Positions 11,649 through 24,062 of a stretch of DNA of 64,000 nucleotides are shown piece after piece. Under the pieces are notes generated by a model. That model did not search any database and had not been told where the DNA came from. It saw only the letters and a program-made list of their open reading frames with translations. The stretch lies in assembly GCA_020698575.1 (NCBI GenBank), contig CM036257.1, forward strand, positions 21,033,520 to 21,097,519, written 5' to 3'. Origin of the DNA: Bostrychus sinensis (Eukaryota > Chordata > Actinopteri > Gobiiformes > Eleotridae). How positions within the stretch are numbered: the stretch's first letter is position 1; each line of letters begins with the position of its first letter. The translations under genes and the position numbers were made by a program.

Positions 11649-12376
11649 TGAAAAGAAGTGGTTCTAAATCCCTTCCCATTGAAGTCATCTTCCACTGAGA
11701 TAAGAGTTCAGATGTTTCATTGAGTTTTTAGGAGTAATTCAATTTGAAAAAAGCTTTGATTAAATTTCTTTGGTTCATAAATTTGTTAAACAGACTGGTA
11801 AGTAGCTTTGAGCTTGCATAGAATGATATTTCTGCACAGTCAATGCACAACGCACTAGCGACCAGTGGCAGCAAACTGGCTAAAACAAACAGTGTATTGT
11901 GGTTTGCAGTGCCACTTTGTTTATGTGTGCAGATTAGCTATGTGCTTGATCACTTTTAGCTTCTTGTAAAAAGACTTTGTATGACTTTTAATAGAGCTAG
12001 TGTTTAGAAGCAGAGAGAGCTAAAACTAAAAGTTATTTATTTTTTCTGTGAGAGGAATGCACACTGCCGCAGCTTTGGTAATGTTTTCCTAATTATTTAT
12101 ATAAATATACAATATTCTGACTAAAAACAATCAAACCTACAATTAAAATGCATTTTGCAATGCATTCACAATGAGAAAAAGCACTTTTCATTGTTAAATT
12201 AACAGATTCGCAGATGCATTAAAATGTTTTTTCAAAGCAGAAAATTAAGTGAAGCACAAGTATCTTTTATTTAGTTACTATTGGCAATCTCTTACTGAAA
12301 TGAATCCTACCTGATCAATCCTTATTGTTTGTCTAAAATTAAGTGGTACTTAATGTTTTGTTTTGTTTCTCTGATT
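11649..12376. other. intron sequence, nothing recognised
   Basis: AT-rich DNA without an exon or a recognised transposon. Confidence 0.45.
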
Positions 12377-12399
12377 GTTGTTGTTGTTGTTGTTGTTTC
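12377..12399. repeat. (TTG)n microsatellite
   Basis: About seven uninterrupted TTG units. Confidence 0.95.
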
Positions 12400-13370
12400 A
12401 GAGACTTTGTCAGAGAGCCTGTGCATGTTGGTACTGCCTTCTGCTTTCTGATTGCATTGTGGATATCAAATTGCATTTATTGGGAGTTAAATCTGCATTA
12501 ATTTAATCCCGGGGATTTTTAAATCAAATGTATATCAGGAACAGGAACTATAGCCTTAAATGCTTAATGTGATAATGTTTAAAACTTGGCTATAATTTGG
12601 AAACTTATCGCTTAAAAAAAACAAACACTTGTTCTCATCAAGCCCATTAAACATAATATGTGTAAACTGGGCCCTGCACTCTCTTTTTACCTAAAATTAA
12701 AATTAGTTTCCAAATGGCCTCAGCTTCCAAGTTTTTAAAAAGTGTTTTATGTGATTTAATATACTGTTTGTGACTGCACAAAATGGCAAATAGCTAAGAA
12801 AAAGTAATTTAAAATCGATCATTCATACTTACTTGAACTTGGCAGGGCATTAGTGTCCCTAGTGTCCCATAGAGTGTAAATGATGCTGAAAAACTCTTGT
12901 CCGTCATCAGTCAATAAACAGGACATGGGACAACAGATGAAAAATAGCCTTTTGGCTAATTTTGGTGCATTTGCAGCAATGCTATTAATGTACACTGTCC
13001 CTGTCAAATAAACCAATAAATAAATGCTGCTGTCCTTGTGCTCACGTCTAATGCATTTGAGACACTTTAGCTCCAGGCCAGTCACTGAAATCAGATGGTT
13101 GCGCACCTGCTCTGAATAAAACCTTTAGTGCATAACAGACAATAGACTCTAAATACTAAATAATAGTTTGTAAGTATTAGGAGACAGACATATTTTTGCC
13201 TTGGGCCACTACCACAATGGATTTGATTGAGAGTCTAAAACAACCAAGGTGTTCTTACTGTTGTACCATAGTTCTTTGTCGCGTTTAAGCATCACTGCTA
13301 TTTTAAGTAACTCAATTTGTCACTAGAAAAGTACCAGTCTGTGAAGCTGTATACAAAACAGCAATGTCAA
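12400..13370. other. intron sequence, nothing recognised
   Basis: No gene feature. The minus-strand frame at 12819-13106 (95 codons) has no recognisable domain or splice context. Confidence 0.45.
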
Positions 13371-13374
13371 AATG

Positions 13375-13665
13375 CATGCAAATTACACTGATCAGCCTGT
13401 TGCCAGTCCACCACTGGTCCTTCTTGGACCACCTTTGATAGATACTGACCAATGCAGACCAGGAAGACCCCACAAGTCATCACAATTTAGTTCTTGTCAG
13501 CCTTGCCTAAATCCTAACACTTGCCCATTTTTCTTGTTTTTAACACATCAACTTTGAAGACAAAATGTTTACTCCCTGCCTAGTGTCTTCCACCCAATAA
13601 CAGGTGTCACAATAAAGAGAGATCTGTTATGCACTTCACCTGTCACTGGTCATAATGTTATGCCT
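13375..13665. repeat. 'actgatcag / cataatgttatgcctga' repeat
   Basis: The left part reads 'tacactgatcagcctgttgc' and the right part 'ggtcataatgttatgcctga'. On opposite strands both resemble a widespread terminal motif of the type 'tgatcaggcataacattatg'. A related fragment, 'agtcataacatcacgaccac', lies at about 62745. This suggests a degraded DNA element about 290 bp long. Confidence 0.4.
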
Positions 13666-13669
13666 GATT

Positions 13670-15050
13670 GTATTGTACATACTGGCTATGTCTCCTTATA
13701 CTGCCCTCTATTATGGTTCCTTCTGAAAAAAAAAAAACACACACACAAATTCACCTCACACCTATCATTGTTATCAGTCTAGACCAGTCCTTTATCAGAT
13801 AAATCTGCCATTTCCCTGTCACAGGCCTGATTAGTGTTTGAAAATTGGAGGTGAGAGGTTTCTGCCAAAACATAGGATAAGCTCTTAAATCTGTCTGGTT
13901 TAGGGCTTCTTCATAATCTGGGGTTTTTGAATAGAATATAAAACAAATTGACATCTGTACAGATGAAATACTTTGATGAAATGATTAAGGAAGTATACAA
14001 ACAAGAATAGCCAGTTTTTAAAGTATTACAAAGATATTTAATTTGATTGTGTCAAAATCCAGGCCTTAAAGGTAATATATTTCATAGACAAGTGCTACAT
14101 TTTGTTCACCTTTAAAATCTTTAACATTGCAACATATCCGTATAGCTTTTTGAATATCATAGGTAATGCGTAAATTAGCAAATATTTGCTAGCAAACATT
14201 TGAGTTCAAGTCAGCTATAATGGCGATAATTAACAACAAGCTATGTGTAATTAGAAGGCCCTTGTACAGCTGTAACAAAAACTTGCTAATATACAGATTT
14301 GAGTAACACTTGGTAACTAATTACAGACAGATATGTATTTTTTGAAAAATTGCATGTAAATTTGGCATTAAATGTTCTACCTGAAAAACCCTGACAATAC
14401 CCTGTACTGATGCACTGTGTTGCTTGACAAGACTAACAAGAGAAAACACTGAGACAAAATGAGTCAACCCATTTTGTTTGATTTGAGCGGCTGCTGCATG
14501 CTGAAATTTCACATTAATGAGAATGAGATTTGGCAAACCTACCTAAGCTCGTATGAATTTTTGCACCCGGCCTCCTGTCACCTGTTCGCTGTTATCTGTA
14601 ATTTGTGAAGTCATTATCATAAAGGCTATAACTGTGGCAGAGGTTTGTAGGCAACAGGAATATGGCTCAGGAAGATTACACAGCTGCTTCCCCACTCCCC
14701 CACAACATCATACATTTCCAAACATGCATGTCTCTAAAGCTGGCTAATTTATGTGGCACGGCCTTGATCAATATTGCAGCACACGCATGGGGATGTCTTC
14801 ATTTTCAAAGTGTATGTAATGGCTGACCTCCTTGTCACCCGAGACCCCTCCCCCAAAATATGGAGAAAAGCTTCATTTAAAATTCTGATTAAAATAGATT
14901 TTTAGTCTTAAAGGTAAACTACCTGAATTTTCTGTCAGTCCCATCCACCCCGCAAGAGTTACCTTTACTGATGGGGAGGTACTTTCAGTGGATTATCTGA
15001 AGGTGACTGGATAAAGCACCAGCAGGTGACTGTCTACCATGATTTGTTTT
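13670..15050. other. intron sequence, nothing recognised
   Basis: There is a short A-rich and (AC)n patch near 13727-13747. No exon. The stretch 14450-14800 looks repeat-poor. Confidence 0.45.
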
Positions 15051-15054
15051 AACT

Positions 15055-15395
15055 AAGGCTGGGAATCACAGGGTCCCTCATGATGCATGGCTCACGATAC
15101 CGATAATATCACGGTATAGCGATATTGAGATTATCAATATATTACACAAGAAAACCTATATCACATATAACCTATATAAACCTATATATCATGGTAGTTT
15201 TATAGAAAAAAAGAACCAGTGTTGTAATAATTGAGTTTTTGTGAATTACAAAGAGCTATATACATACATATTACATATTATGGCTACGTAATGCCACTGG
15301 AGCTGCAGAACGGTTTCATATTAGAATTGATACCAGAATTACCAGTATGAAAAATATCAATACTTTGGTATCGAGTAACACATCACTGTTTTATA
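15055..15395. repeat. AT-rich remnant of a DNA element
   Basis: The text 'aaggctgggaatcacagggt', 'cgataccgataatatcacgg' and, on the right, 'tactttggtatcgagtaaca' is of the style seen in fish hAT-derived repeats. Terminal repeats are not clear. Confidence 0.3.
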
Positions 15396-15614
15396 GACTT
15401 AAATAAACAAGAAACCCTAAGTCCTGTTTCCAGATGTTATACATCCACCACCACACAGTCTTCCATTAATTATCAAGTATTTAGAAATATTTTCATTGTG
15501 TGACAGTATTTGGCAGCCCAGTGTCTAGAAATTCAGTGCTGCCCTCTACAGTCCTGGCAGGGTTCTTCACCATTTTTGGCCACATTTGACTGTGAAAGCA
15601 ATGCATCACTGTAG

Positions 15615-15960
15615 CACCATTATTAAAGAGGGTATGTTATGCTATTTTTTGTGTCTTTTAAATTAATTTAGGACACAAATAGATCAACATCTTACGTTTT
15701 GTCAGTCAGAAAATGCAATAATTATTGAAAAAAAAATTTTTTTTGAAACTCATCTTTTGACTCTGTGAGAAAGGCTCAGATTAGGTCCCTCTCACTTTAA
15801 AAGCCCTCCCTCCCCGCTGTCACGCCCTTTCAGCGTGTCCAAACAACTCGTGCTGGTTGATATTTTGTCCCAGGCATAGTTTTAACCAATCATAGCAACG
15901 AGTCATACAATGTATCAAAACAACAAACCGCTACAATTGAAATAAGTGTAATAAAAGTAT
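15615..15960. repeat. possible dispersed repeat
   Basis: It opens 'aaagagggtatgttatgcta', then has an A/T run at 15729-15744 and a GC-richer block with 'aaccaatcatagcaacgagt'. The text is of a style I associate with fish interspersed repeats. No second copy is evident in the window and the ends are not defined. Confidence 0.25.
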
Positions 15961-16374
15961 TGTTGGGTTTTTGTATGCATTTATAACAGCATGTTACATT
16001 TTTCGGCATCACCATGTTGTTAAGTTGCTGTCAAAAAAACTAAAATCCACCCACTTGCAAACGTACCATCGCAGCATTTGTCCGATCTGCCAGTGGTGCA
16101 GACCCATACAAATCAGGGAGAGCATGACAAGATTGATTTTTGTGAGTTTGTGTTCAACTATTAATTCAATATTGCGGAAGGTAATATGCATACAGTATTT
16201 GACATGAAAAACTGCATTAAATTTCCTATACAAGTATACTACCAGAAAATGGACTGGGATTTTGAAATGAAGCACTGTTAGTTGCCTCCCTACCATTGAT
16301 TTAGTGTCTGCTGTCTCCTGTAGCTTCTGTGAATTCAATGGATCAAATGTCTCATAAATAACTAGACAGAGAAA

Positions 16375-17290
16375 GGTGCTGGGTGTTTAAAGCGCCCATG
16401 TCTGGAGGGCTATGCATTTGTCAAACCTGCTGGAGGAAAATGCAACTACATCATCCACGGATTAGGAACACATCACCAACAAGGCCTCGAGATGTGTTTT
16501 TGGCTTCTTGTAGTAAAAATGATTACTTTTAAACAAGCGTAAGCCCATTGCGGGGAGGTTGCTTCAATAAGGAAAGGGATTGCGAAGGTGGAAGATCATT
16601 TAGCCCAGTGCGTTTTGCTGGCAGGCGATTTATTTCTTCCCCCTTACACAATTTTCAGCTTCGAATTGGATACAAGTCCCTTCATGGTACAAGCCCAGTG
16701 TGATAAACAGAAATTATGTCTGATGGGTGGGGGGGTTGTCTTATTCGAACACATGTAAACTTCAGTCTTTGAGTAACATTTATTAATCAACTAATGAAGA
16801 CTTCTAGCGCTTTCATGTGTATGTGATTGATGGTAATATGTCTCAGTTCACGCGGGCCAACAGCTGGTTCCCGTCTGCAAAGTCACTCAGACAAATGGAG
16901 CTGTTTGGATATAGGCAGGCACGCCTAATGTGGCTAAATGATGGTGCAAATAGTACACCATCTGATGTTGAATAATAAAAGCCGTGTAATTTACAAGCTC
17001 TGCATTCCGCCTTTATATAAGAGCGACCGCATTAAACTGCACCTTAATGGGGCTGAGTGTTCTGGCTTGACGAGGATATTGAAAATGCAAAACAATGGGG
17101 AAGTGAAATGTCGCAGTATAGTGCAGCCAAGTCAAACCAAGGGCAAAGCTGTATTAAAGCTGAACTACCCGATTTTACTACTGCCGCCCTGGGGGTTGTA
17201 ACAACAAAATCTGTTACCTATAGCGCTTCCAACTCTACCAGTCTCCACCAACAACAGTATAAGTACCTTTCTGCTTTTATTTCAGTGTAA
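16375..17290. other. repeat-poor intron block, candidate conserved non-coding DNA
   Basis: This block lacks detectable transposon termini, has balanced composition compared with its AT-rich surroundings, and contains no gene-like frame. Two subregions (16380-16720 and 16800-17190) are the clearest. Developmental enhancers often sit in large introns, but this assignment is inference only. Confidence 0.2.
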
Positions 17291-18745
17291 AACCTAAACT
17301 ATTTGACACATAAAACTGAAATTTGAAGCTTACCAAAAACTTCTAGCTCTGAGTTTCGCTTTAAATTCATGCCAACAAGCAAATATCTCAGCCTTGTTAA
17401 CATCACATGTTGCATCAATAATTTTTAGCTGCAGTTTACTTAACTTCCCTTTATTCCAATATGTTTTAGTTTTTAGCACGGTTCCTTTATGTAATAAGAC
17501 GTATATCTACCGCTATAATAGAGACTTTCTATAACTTGGCAGCCATTATTCAACAGCCAATTGGGTTGTCCCATATTTGAGTGAGCCAAAGGATTAAAAT
17601 CCTTAAAAATAAAGCCTATGTGACCTTTTGAAGTTTTTCACAGATGATTTGTCGTACACTATACTATTAGAGGAAACCCATGCAATTATCTAATTCAAGA
17701 AGAAAAACAGGTAGTTCCTGTTTAAGGACAAGAAAACCCTTAATAGTATCCAAGGTAGTAATGATGGTGGTAGTAGTAGTACTTAGCAGTAAGACAAGTA
17801 GTAGCAGTAGCATTAGTATTTGTATTGCATAACCCTTTTTCTGACTAACAAGATATGACCTTCTTATAGAGTTAGAAGCAAAGGCAGAATAATTACCAGG
17901 TGATGGCTACACTTGAATCCTGCCTAATCTAACTGGAGCTGTTATAAAATATATAATCACTAATGAGAAAACTGTCCTGAATTTTCAAGACAGAAAATTG
18001 AAAACTCAATGTTATTGTCAATGTAGCATGCACCCAACTTCATTGGACTAATGAAATCTAATGAAATCAAGAGCCTCAGCGATGATGAATGTTAATTATC
18101 TTGTAACAACTGTGAGGTTTTTGTGTGCTGTATGTCTGCTTTGAAATCATTATTTTCACATCTCAGAAGAGACACAGAGGTGTCACACTTTTATCATTAA
18201 TGGGACTTGAAGATGGCGAGAGGAATGGAGGCAAAAGTCATCAACATAAATGGTTATTTTTAAGATGGCTTTGTCCTTAAAATCTTGGAGTGTTTTTGCA
18301 TAGTCTATCACAATTAGAAAATTAAACAAGTAAGATAAAATGTGATTGAAGTAAAGTTTGTTTTGTGTTGAACAGTGACGTGGTATCCTGAATTAATCCA
18401 CTCTTTAAAATGCATGCACTAATCTGACCTTTAGCACCTGCCATTGGATTATTGACTGACAAACTGGCACTTGTTTAAAATGTCCACAGCAAGGCAATCT
18501 GTCTGAACGGGTCATTATTTAAGGACGCAAAGATGTGAAAGCTCAAACACAGGGGTTGTGGTCGAGATAAAGCCTTTTGTTTTCAGTGTGGAGGCAAGAT
18601 TGATTATCCGCGTTTAGTAAATTTATCACAAAACTGAGGAGCACTGAAATCCTTTGTTCACTTTACAAGACAGGATTTGGAAGTCGATTTACATTTTCTG
18701 TTAGTGTTTTAGTAAGACACATTCAAGTATTTAGATTTATATTAA
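17291..18745. other. intron sequence, mostly unremarkable
   Basis: The only structure I see is a degenerate GTA/GTAG-type microsatellite at about 17755-17820. The remainder has no recognised gene or repeat. Confidence 0.45.
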
Positions 18746-18752
18746 TATCAAT

Positions 18753-18802
18753 TAGGGCTGGGCGATAAATTGAATTTTTTTTTTTTTTTCGCCCAGTCTA
18801 AT
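18753..18802. repeat. hAT-terminus hairpin
   Basis: The left arm 'tagggctgggcga' and the right arm 'tcgcccagtcta' are near-perfect complements separated by a short T-rich core. It looks like a hAT element reduced to little more than its ends. No matching octamer flanks it. Confidence 0.45.
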
Positions 18803-18861
18803 TTATGTTAACCTAAAAGTGCAGCAACCTAGATTTTATAAACGTAATTACATTTCAATTA

Positions 18862-19032
18862 CAGATCCAGCCACAAGGGGGTCTCAAGCCAGGGTACTTT
18901 TTGTGTCACAATGGAGAGGACTGCCTCAGAAAGGGCATCCGATGTAAAACCTGCTACATTAAATATGCAAATCACTCCATGGCAAGAAATTTGCTGTGGC
19001 GACCCGGAAGGGAAAAGCTGAAAGAAAAGATG
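18862..19032 (+). repeat. SINE/LINE tail repeat, 'gctgtggcgaccc' family
   Basis: Ordered landmarks are 'ccagccacaagggggtctca', 'agaaagggcatccgatgtaa', 'tttgctgtggcgacccggaa' and 'gggaaaagctgaaagaaaag'. The last part equals the 3' tail type of RTE/Rex3-like LINEs in fish and is shared with about nine other places in this window. Confidence 0.75.
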
Positions 19033-19930
19033 TTACAATTCCAGTAGTAATACCAATTGAGGATGCATATTTGGCTAATTTTCTTTAATGGATTAATTAA
19101 TAGTCTTAGCAGATGATTGTTGAATAACCCGGCTTGACATTATTAGATAAAAAAAAACAAACAGCTCTTTATTAAATTCAATGTCATAAACCATGATAAA
19201 ACTTGACTTTTTTAAACTAAAGACAAGTTATTGGCTTGTATGTTTTAGGAATTAGTGGCTTCATTTTATATTTAATTTGTCCTAACTCTCCAGTGGTACT
19301 GTACCTTTACTCTACTGTACAGCATATCCATTAATTATTAGTATTTCTTTAAATCCATACGGCCATAATGCCGATAAATTAATCAGAAATACCCCTAATA
19401 CCAATGCAAGTATTTTTCTCAATATGAATAATTATTTTTTGTATACTGTATATTGAATGTGTAGTACAAGCAGCCTACTACAAGCATGGTTAATTTTACT
19501 TTTGAAAGGACTAAGACTAGTTGACATAAGTTGTTGTTTAACAATAATATCCTTTAATTACAAGATTCTTTTGATGCACATGCCCAACACTTCCTAGCCT
19601 GCCCAGCCAGACCCCATTCACTTTATAAGCAAAGTGAGGCTGGACCCCCTCCCATTTAAGCTGACCAAGATCAATCAAACCTGACTAATTATAATTACTT
19701 AATTAAACCCATTTGGTGGTAGTTTAATCTGTGTTCATTTGTTCCACTCCACAGATTTCCAACTTCAGAATCAACAGGGAGGAGGCTAATTGTCTATATC
19801 TGCCAAGTCTAGCTTTTGTTCAAACTTCATAAGAGTGGCTTTGTCATGTTTTAAAGTCTACATGTAGTAACACTTGCTTTTATTTTACTCAAGTTGGTTT
19901 GACTTGATAAAGGTCTTTTTTTTAAAAAGA
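19033..19930. other. intron sequence with faint repeat remnants
   Basis: A block at about 19595-19680 ('cagccagaccccattcactt') resembles the flank of the hAT insertion at 10800-10832, hinting at another old repeat family. No gene. Confidence 0.35.
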
Positions 19931-19931
19931 T

Positions 19932-20135
19932 ATCAAGGTTTTATTGCTCAATGAAAAGAGCATTTACCCCTGAACTTGAAGATTTTTAAGTTTGAGTCTC
20001 AGTCCGGGCACTGTATCTTTACCATTGCAAGATTGGACCATGGCAGAAATCTATGCTCTCTGGGTACTTATTTATTTTTTTAAGTTTTGTACATTGATAC
20101 ACCTTTTTTTGTTCATAGCCTTTTCTTAAAAAAAA
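19932..20135 (+). repeat. tRNA-like SINE copy
   Basis: It reads 'ttgctcaatgaaaagagcat', 'ttgagtctcagtccgggcac', 'cattgatacacctttttttg' and ends in an A-rich tail at about 20127-20144. Same family as 9988-10210. Confidence 0.65.
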
Positions 20136-20829
20136 AAAAAAAAACCTGACTAGACTTGTGTTGTATATCTATTTACACCACCAGCAGTAGGATGTTGAGA
20201 GCTTACCATTTCTAGCCTCTGTGGTTTGGATCGAGCTCTGCATCGTAATCGAATCATTTTCCAAAGTCACTGATTTTTCCCTGTCCCAACGCCGCCCAGT
20301 GTAATGTTAATCTCTTCATGTGTGACTGGGATTAGGCTGGTCTCAGGGTTAATCTCGGCCAGGTCTCACTGCTCCAGACGTCCATTATTATCAGCCCAGA
20401 GGTTGTCCCTTCAGGAGCCACCGGTCTCGGTGCGTTATCTCGGTCAGCACATGGAGACTCTGGTGGGGACTTTGGTGCAGGAGTCTGTCTTTGTCTGAGG
20501 GACAGAGTAAAGGTATAGCAGAAGCTTGGTCACAGATGGCAGAGTACTACACAGATGGTCCAAATGATTGTAAAAGAAAAAAAAATTACACTTTTTACAG
20601 CATATATTAAGAAGAGTTTCTACAAATTCATGTTTATTTTGTGTCTCTTAAGAAAGATAATTTATGCGGCTGGCTGTGCAAAACTGCAATAACCATTAAT
20701 AATATTGTAATTGCACGCCATACTTGAATGTTCCTCTAGGCAGATTAAAATATTAAGTTTAATAAAGATACAGTTTCAGTAAAAACTTCTGTTCATTTCA
20801 CTTTCTTTTAAACGTTGTTTTAAAGGACT
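20136..20829. other. intron sequence, nothing recognised
   Basis: No exon or recognised repeat. The block 20200-20500 is more GC-balanced and may be unique sequence. Confidence 0.4.
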
Positions 20830-20837
20830 CTTTAGAC

Positions 20838-21131
20838 CAGGGGTGCCCAAACCTTTTCTATCAGAGGGCCAAAACAGAAATGTATTTGCGAGCATCGAGC
20901 CAAGCGCAATCATCTTAGATCATATGCAAACAGATCTTTGATTAAACTCCCTTTAATTGTGACATTATTTAGATAAACTGACTCGTTATAGACTCCTGGT
21001 CACTGACAGACTATTCAGTGCACGATAGAATCAAAGTATAGCCTTTATGAATCACAGCACCTCTCCGCGGGCCAAATCAAACCCCTTGAAGGGCTAAGTT
21101 TGGCCCACGGGCCCCAATTTGGGCATCCCTG
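20838..21131. mobile_element. short hAT MITE with perfect 8-bp TSD
   Basis: The ends 'caggggtgcccaaac' and, on the opposite strand, 'cagggatgcccaaat' form 15-bp inverted repeats with few mismatches. The identical octamer ctttagac flanks both sides (20830-20837 and 21132-21139). It is 294 bp, non-coding, with the purine-rich 'gggccaaa' subterminal blocks usual for Charlie-like hAT MITEs. Confidence 0.92.
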
Positions 21132-21480
21132 CTTTAGACCATTTTTATTTGGATGCAAAGTGTGAATGTCTGATACATAAATATATTGGTGATAAAAACA
21201 GTTCTTTGAAATCCAGATATTTGCTGATGTTATGATAATGATAAATTTAAAAAATCTATGACAAGAATATAACTAGGACAAGATCTAGATAGACATCCAA
21301 TATTTACCTAAAAGACCTTTAACATACTGTACATACTGTAAAATGAAACTAAAACAGTCAGAAGCCATTATAGCCATGTGTTGGCATATTTACAGTTCTA
21401 ACCTTACTGCTAGCAAAATTAGAAGCACAGTGGAGGTGTCCAGCAAAGCACTAGAGAAGGGTAAAGTGCCCAGCCTGGAG

Positions 21481-21520
21481 AGGAGAACTAGAAGATTCAA
21501 GACAATCTTCTAGTTCTCCT
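21481..21520. repeat. perfect 17-bp stem inverted repeat with 6-nt loop
   Basis: The arm 'aggagaactagaagatt' at 21481-21497 is exactly complementary to 21504-21520, with loop caagac. It abuts a reversed tRNA-like SINE fragment (21521-21570). No uncertainty about the pairing; the origin is unknown. Confidence 0.85.
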
Positions 21521-21570
21521 AGGGGGCAAATGCTCTATCCATTATCCCAGAAAGCCCTCATATCTCAATA
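21521..21570 (-). repeat. tRNA-like SINE fragment, minus strand
   Basis: On the minus strand this reads 'agggctttctgggataatgg' and 'atagagcatttgcccc', the head of the SINE family at 9988 and 19932. Confidence 0.5.
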
Positions 21571-21689
21571 TGGTCCACACCAAAAAGTATCTCTGATTTG
21601 TTTTGACATACAAAGTGCTGTATCTGTAGCTGTCTCTATGGAATATCATAATGTTATTTTAAAAAGTATTATGCAGGTCTTGATGTTGA

Positions 21690-21945
21690 TGCGTAAGTGG
21701 TGGAGTGGTTTAAATGTCCACCGACCAACCGTAGAGTGGGCGCTTTGAACCTTGCTCAAAACACATACTGTCATTGTGTCTTTGGGCAAGACACTTTACC
21801 CACTTTACCTCCTACTCTAGCCACAGTAAGCAGCTGGTTGCAACAGGAAGGGTATCTGGCATGAAAACCTGCCAAATCACTGTGTGATTGGTTTGCTGTG
21901 GCAACCCCAAACCAAAAAAAAGGAGCAGCAGAAAGATGAAAAGAA
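21690..21945 (+). repeat. composite SINE: tRNA-like head plus RTE-like tail
   Basis: The head has 'gtaagtggtggagtggttta' and 'tttgggcaagacactttacc', matching the minus-strand SINE at 63480-63625. It is joined to 'aacaggaagggtatctggca' and 'tttgctgtggcaacccc', the LINE-type tail found in the other tail repeats. The order head, body, tail on one strand supports a genuine SINE whose tail was taken from a partner LINE. Confidence 0.72.
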
Positions 21946-23880
21946 CTGCAGGTCTTGATATTGCAATAACAAAACATTTCCAATATATTGTGCACCCCTA
22001 CTTGACAGTAATCCATTTAATAAGATTTACTTTTGAATTTCTAGTGTTTTCATCACTTCATTTTCTTATTCAACAAATCCCTTCCATTCTTTACTACCAC
22101 ACTTTGCACAAAGAGGAACTAGCCAGCCTCTCAGTGTCATTGTGAGTCCCATAGAAACTGTGGCAGCTGTAACACACAGAGCTATCCTCCTGGGAGCAGA
22201 TTTACTGGACTAGCCCAGCCTTTTGTCTATAATCCCCGGTTCACTTAAACAAGAAGTCTTGTGCCGAAGAGAAAAGCTGGTATTAAAATGAGACTTTGAA
22301 AACATTGTAATCAATGGGTTATCTTAAAGTACACCCCCCAGCAAGCTCCTTTATTCTCATGTATTTAGCATTCTTCATTAAATCCGCTTTAGTAAATTAT
22401 GTATGGCTTTTCATAGCATTTACATTGACAACATCTGTTTCTAATACACATACAAGAGAGTATGTAGCATGCATTTTCAAGATAATTTGTTTAGGGATTG
22501 TACAAATTGAATTTAAAGGCAATGAAAGCTTTCTGAAATTAAATGTCACATACTACTTGCCTTGTTTTGCGCTCACGAGTGAAGAAGGAGGAGTTATGGC
22601 ATCTCCTCCTGTGTAAAGTATGGATCGGATCAAATAAAACGCTAGCTATTTCTGGACTTAAAAAGGGTAACAAATCTCTCATGAACAGCCACTCGATAGC
22701 TTGTCACATTGTCTGTTCACACTCCTCGTGGCTGCTACATGATTTATTTTCCAATACTGTCATGGGATGGGGAAAAGCAACGGTTTCCTTTGTGAAATCA
22801 CTGATTGCTGTTTAACCAAAGTGTCCCAAAATTTGTCTGACAGCTTGTCAAGTACTTCAGCATGCACAGTGTGGTTCCCCATCTTACTATTCAAAATATT
22901 TAATCTGCTCACTGCATCAGATTTTCTTGATTTTCTAAAGAGGACATTTACCTTTTGTTGTATAAGTTCTTAAAGCAGCTTTTCTGGCCATAGTCTCATT
23001 TTTATTAGTGTGAATATTTCCATAGTTTTGAAGTATTTGACATTTGATTTTAGGAATGTAATTCTGTTGTTATTCTTTTGAAAAATCACAATAATTAATA
23101 CACTAAAGGCTTGTTAGGGCATTTTTAGAGAATATCGTCACAAGGTCACAATAAATATTGTACCTTAAGATTTATATTGTGGTAATACCGTACTGTGAGA
23201 TTTGGATATTTTTACATCCCTATTTGATTTATTTCCTTAGTAGACTTGCTGGCAAAACTTAAATTCACTTGCAAGTGATACAGTTCACAGGAAAACAAGA
23301 CCTGGCATTCTCACTTCATGAATCTACAAACTTTTGAATACATGCAAAAGCGTTTGTCTGTCTGTAGAAATAGACAACAGTGTCCAAATTCAGTGCTTGT
23401 GTGCTTCAAAACCCATTTGACAATATACTGATAAAATTGCATCTGTAGACCTTTAGTTGGATTTCAGAGTTTATCAGCACACTTCCAATAAATGCTATGT
23501 TTAAATAGTTTGTTTTCCCTTGTGTGTCATTACTTAGCATTTGCAGAGTTTGCCTTGAGATCCTGGCAGACATACTATATTATACCATCCTCAACAGCTC
23601 AGCCATGTGAACACAGATCATTTTTTATTACACTACCAGTAGCATTTGCATTTTGGCGGTGTTTAAAACAAAACCCCCAAGAGGCCTTGTGGCAAATGAA
23701 TCTGCTGTTATATTCAGTAATAATGCAAGCCTTCCAGGACTGATTTTCTCTTTGGACCTATATAATGGCTTCTTGTCATATTCAATGGGAAAAGCTTCTT
23801 TTTAAAACTCAAAGTTTAAAACATCAATGTATTAAATAGGAGAGAGCATTTTAGTCTGATATTGAGACCTCATAACTCTT
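21946..23880. other. intron sequence without clear features
   Basis: No exon. The region 23100-23225 carries AT-rich text ending 'tttttacatccc' that may be an old DNA-element remnant. 22200-22950 looks repeat-poor. Confidence 0.4.
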
Positions 23881-23882
23881 GC

Positions 23883-24062
23883 CACAGGGTTTCACAAGCC
23901 AGTGTACTCTCTGTGCTGGTCCCAGGCCTGGATAAATGGAGTGGTGTTGAGTCAGGAAGGGCAGCTGGCGTAAAACATTTGCCAAATTAATGCGCAAATA
24001 ACTAGGAGGCAGATGATTAGCTGTGGCTACCCTGGAATGGAAAAGCCGGAAGGACTGCTACT
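23883..24062 (+). repeat. SINE/LINE tail repeat
   Basis: Contains 'tttcacaagccagtgtactc', 'cccaggcctggataaatgga', 'gggcagctggcgtaaaacat' and 'agctgtggctaccctggaat'. Same family as 18862-19032. Confidence 0.75.

Noticed and set aside
16009..16338. 109-codon minus-strand frame
   Set aside because: No domain, no splice signals and no similarity that I recognise. A frame of this length is expected by chance in 64 kb.
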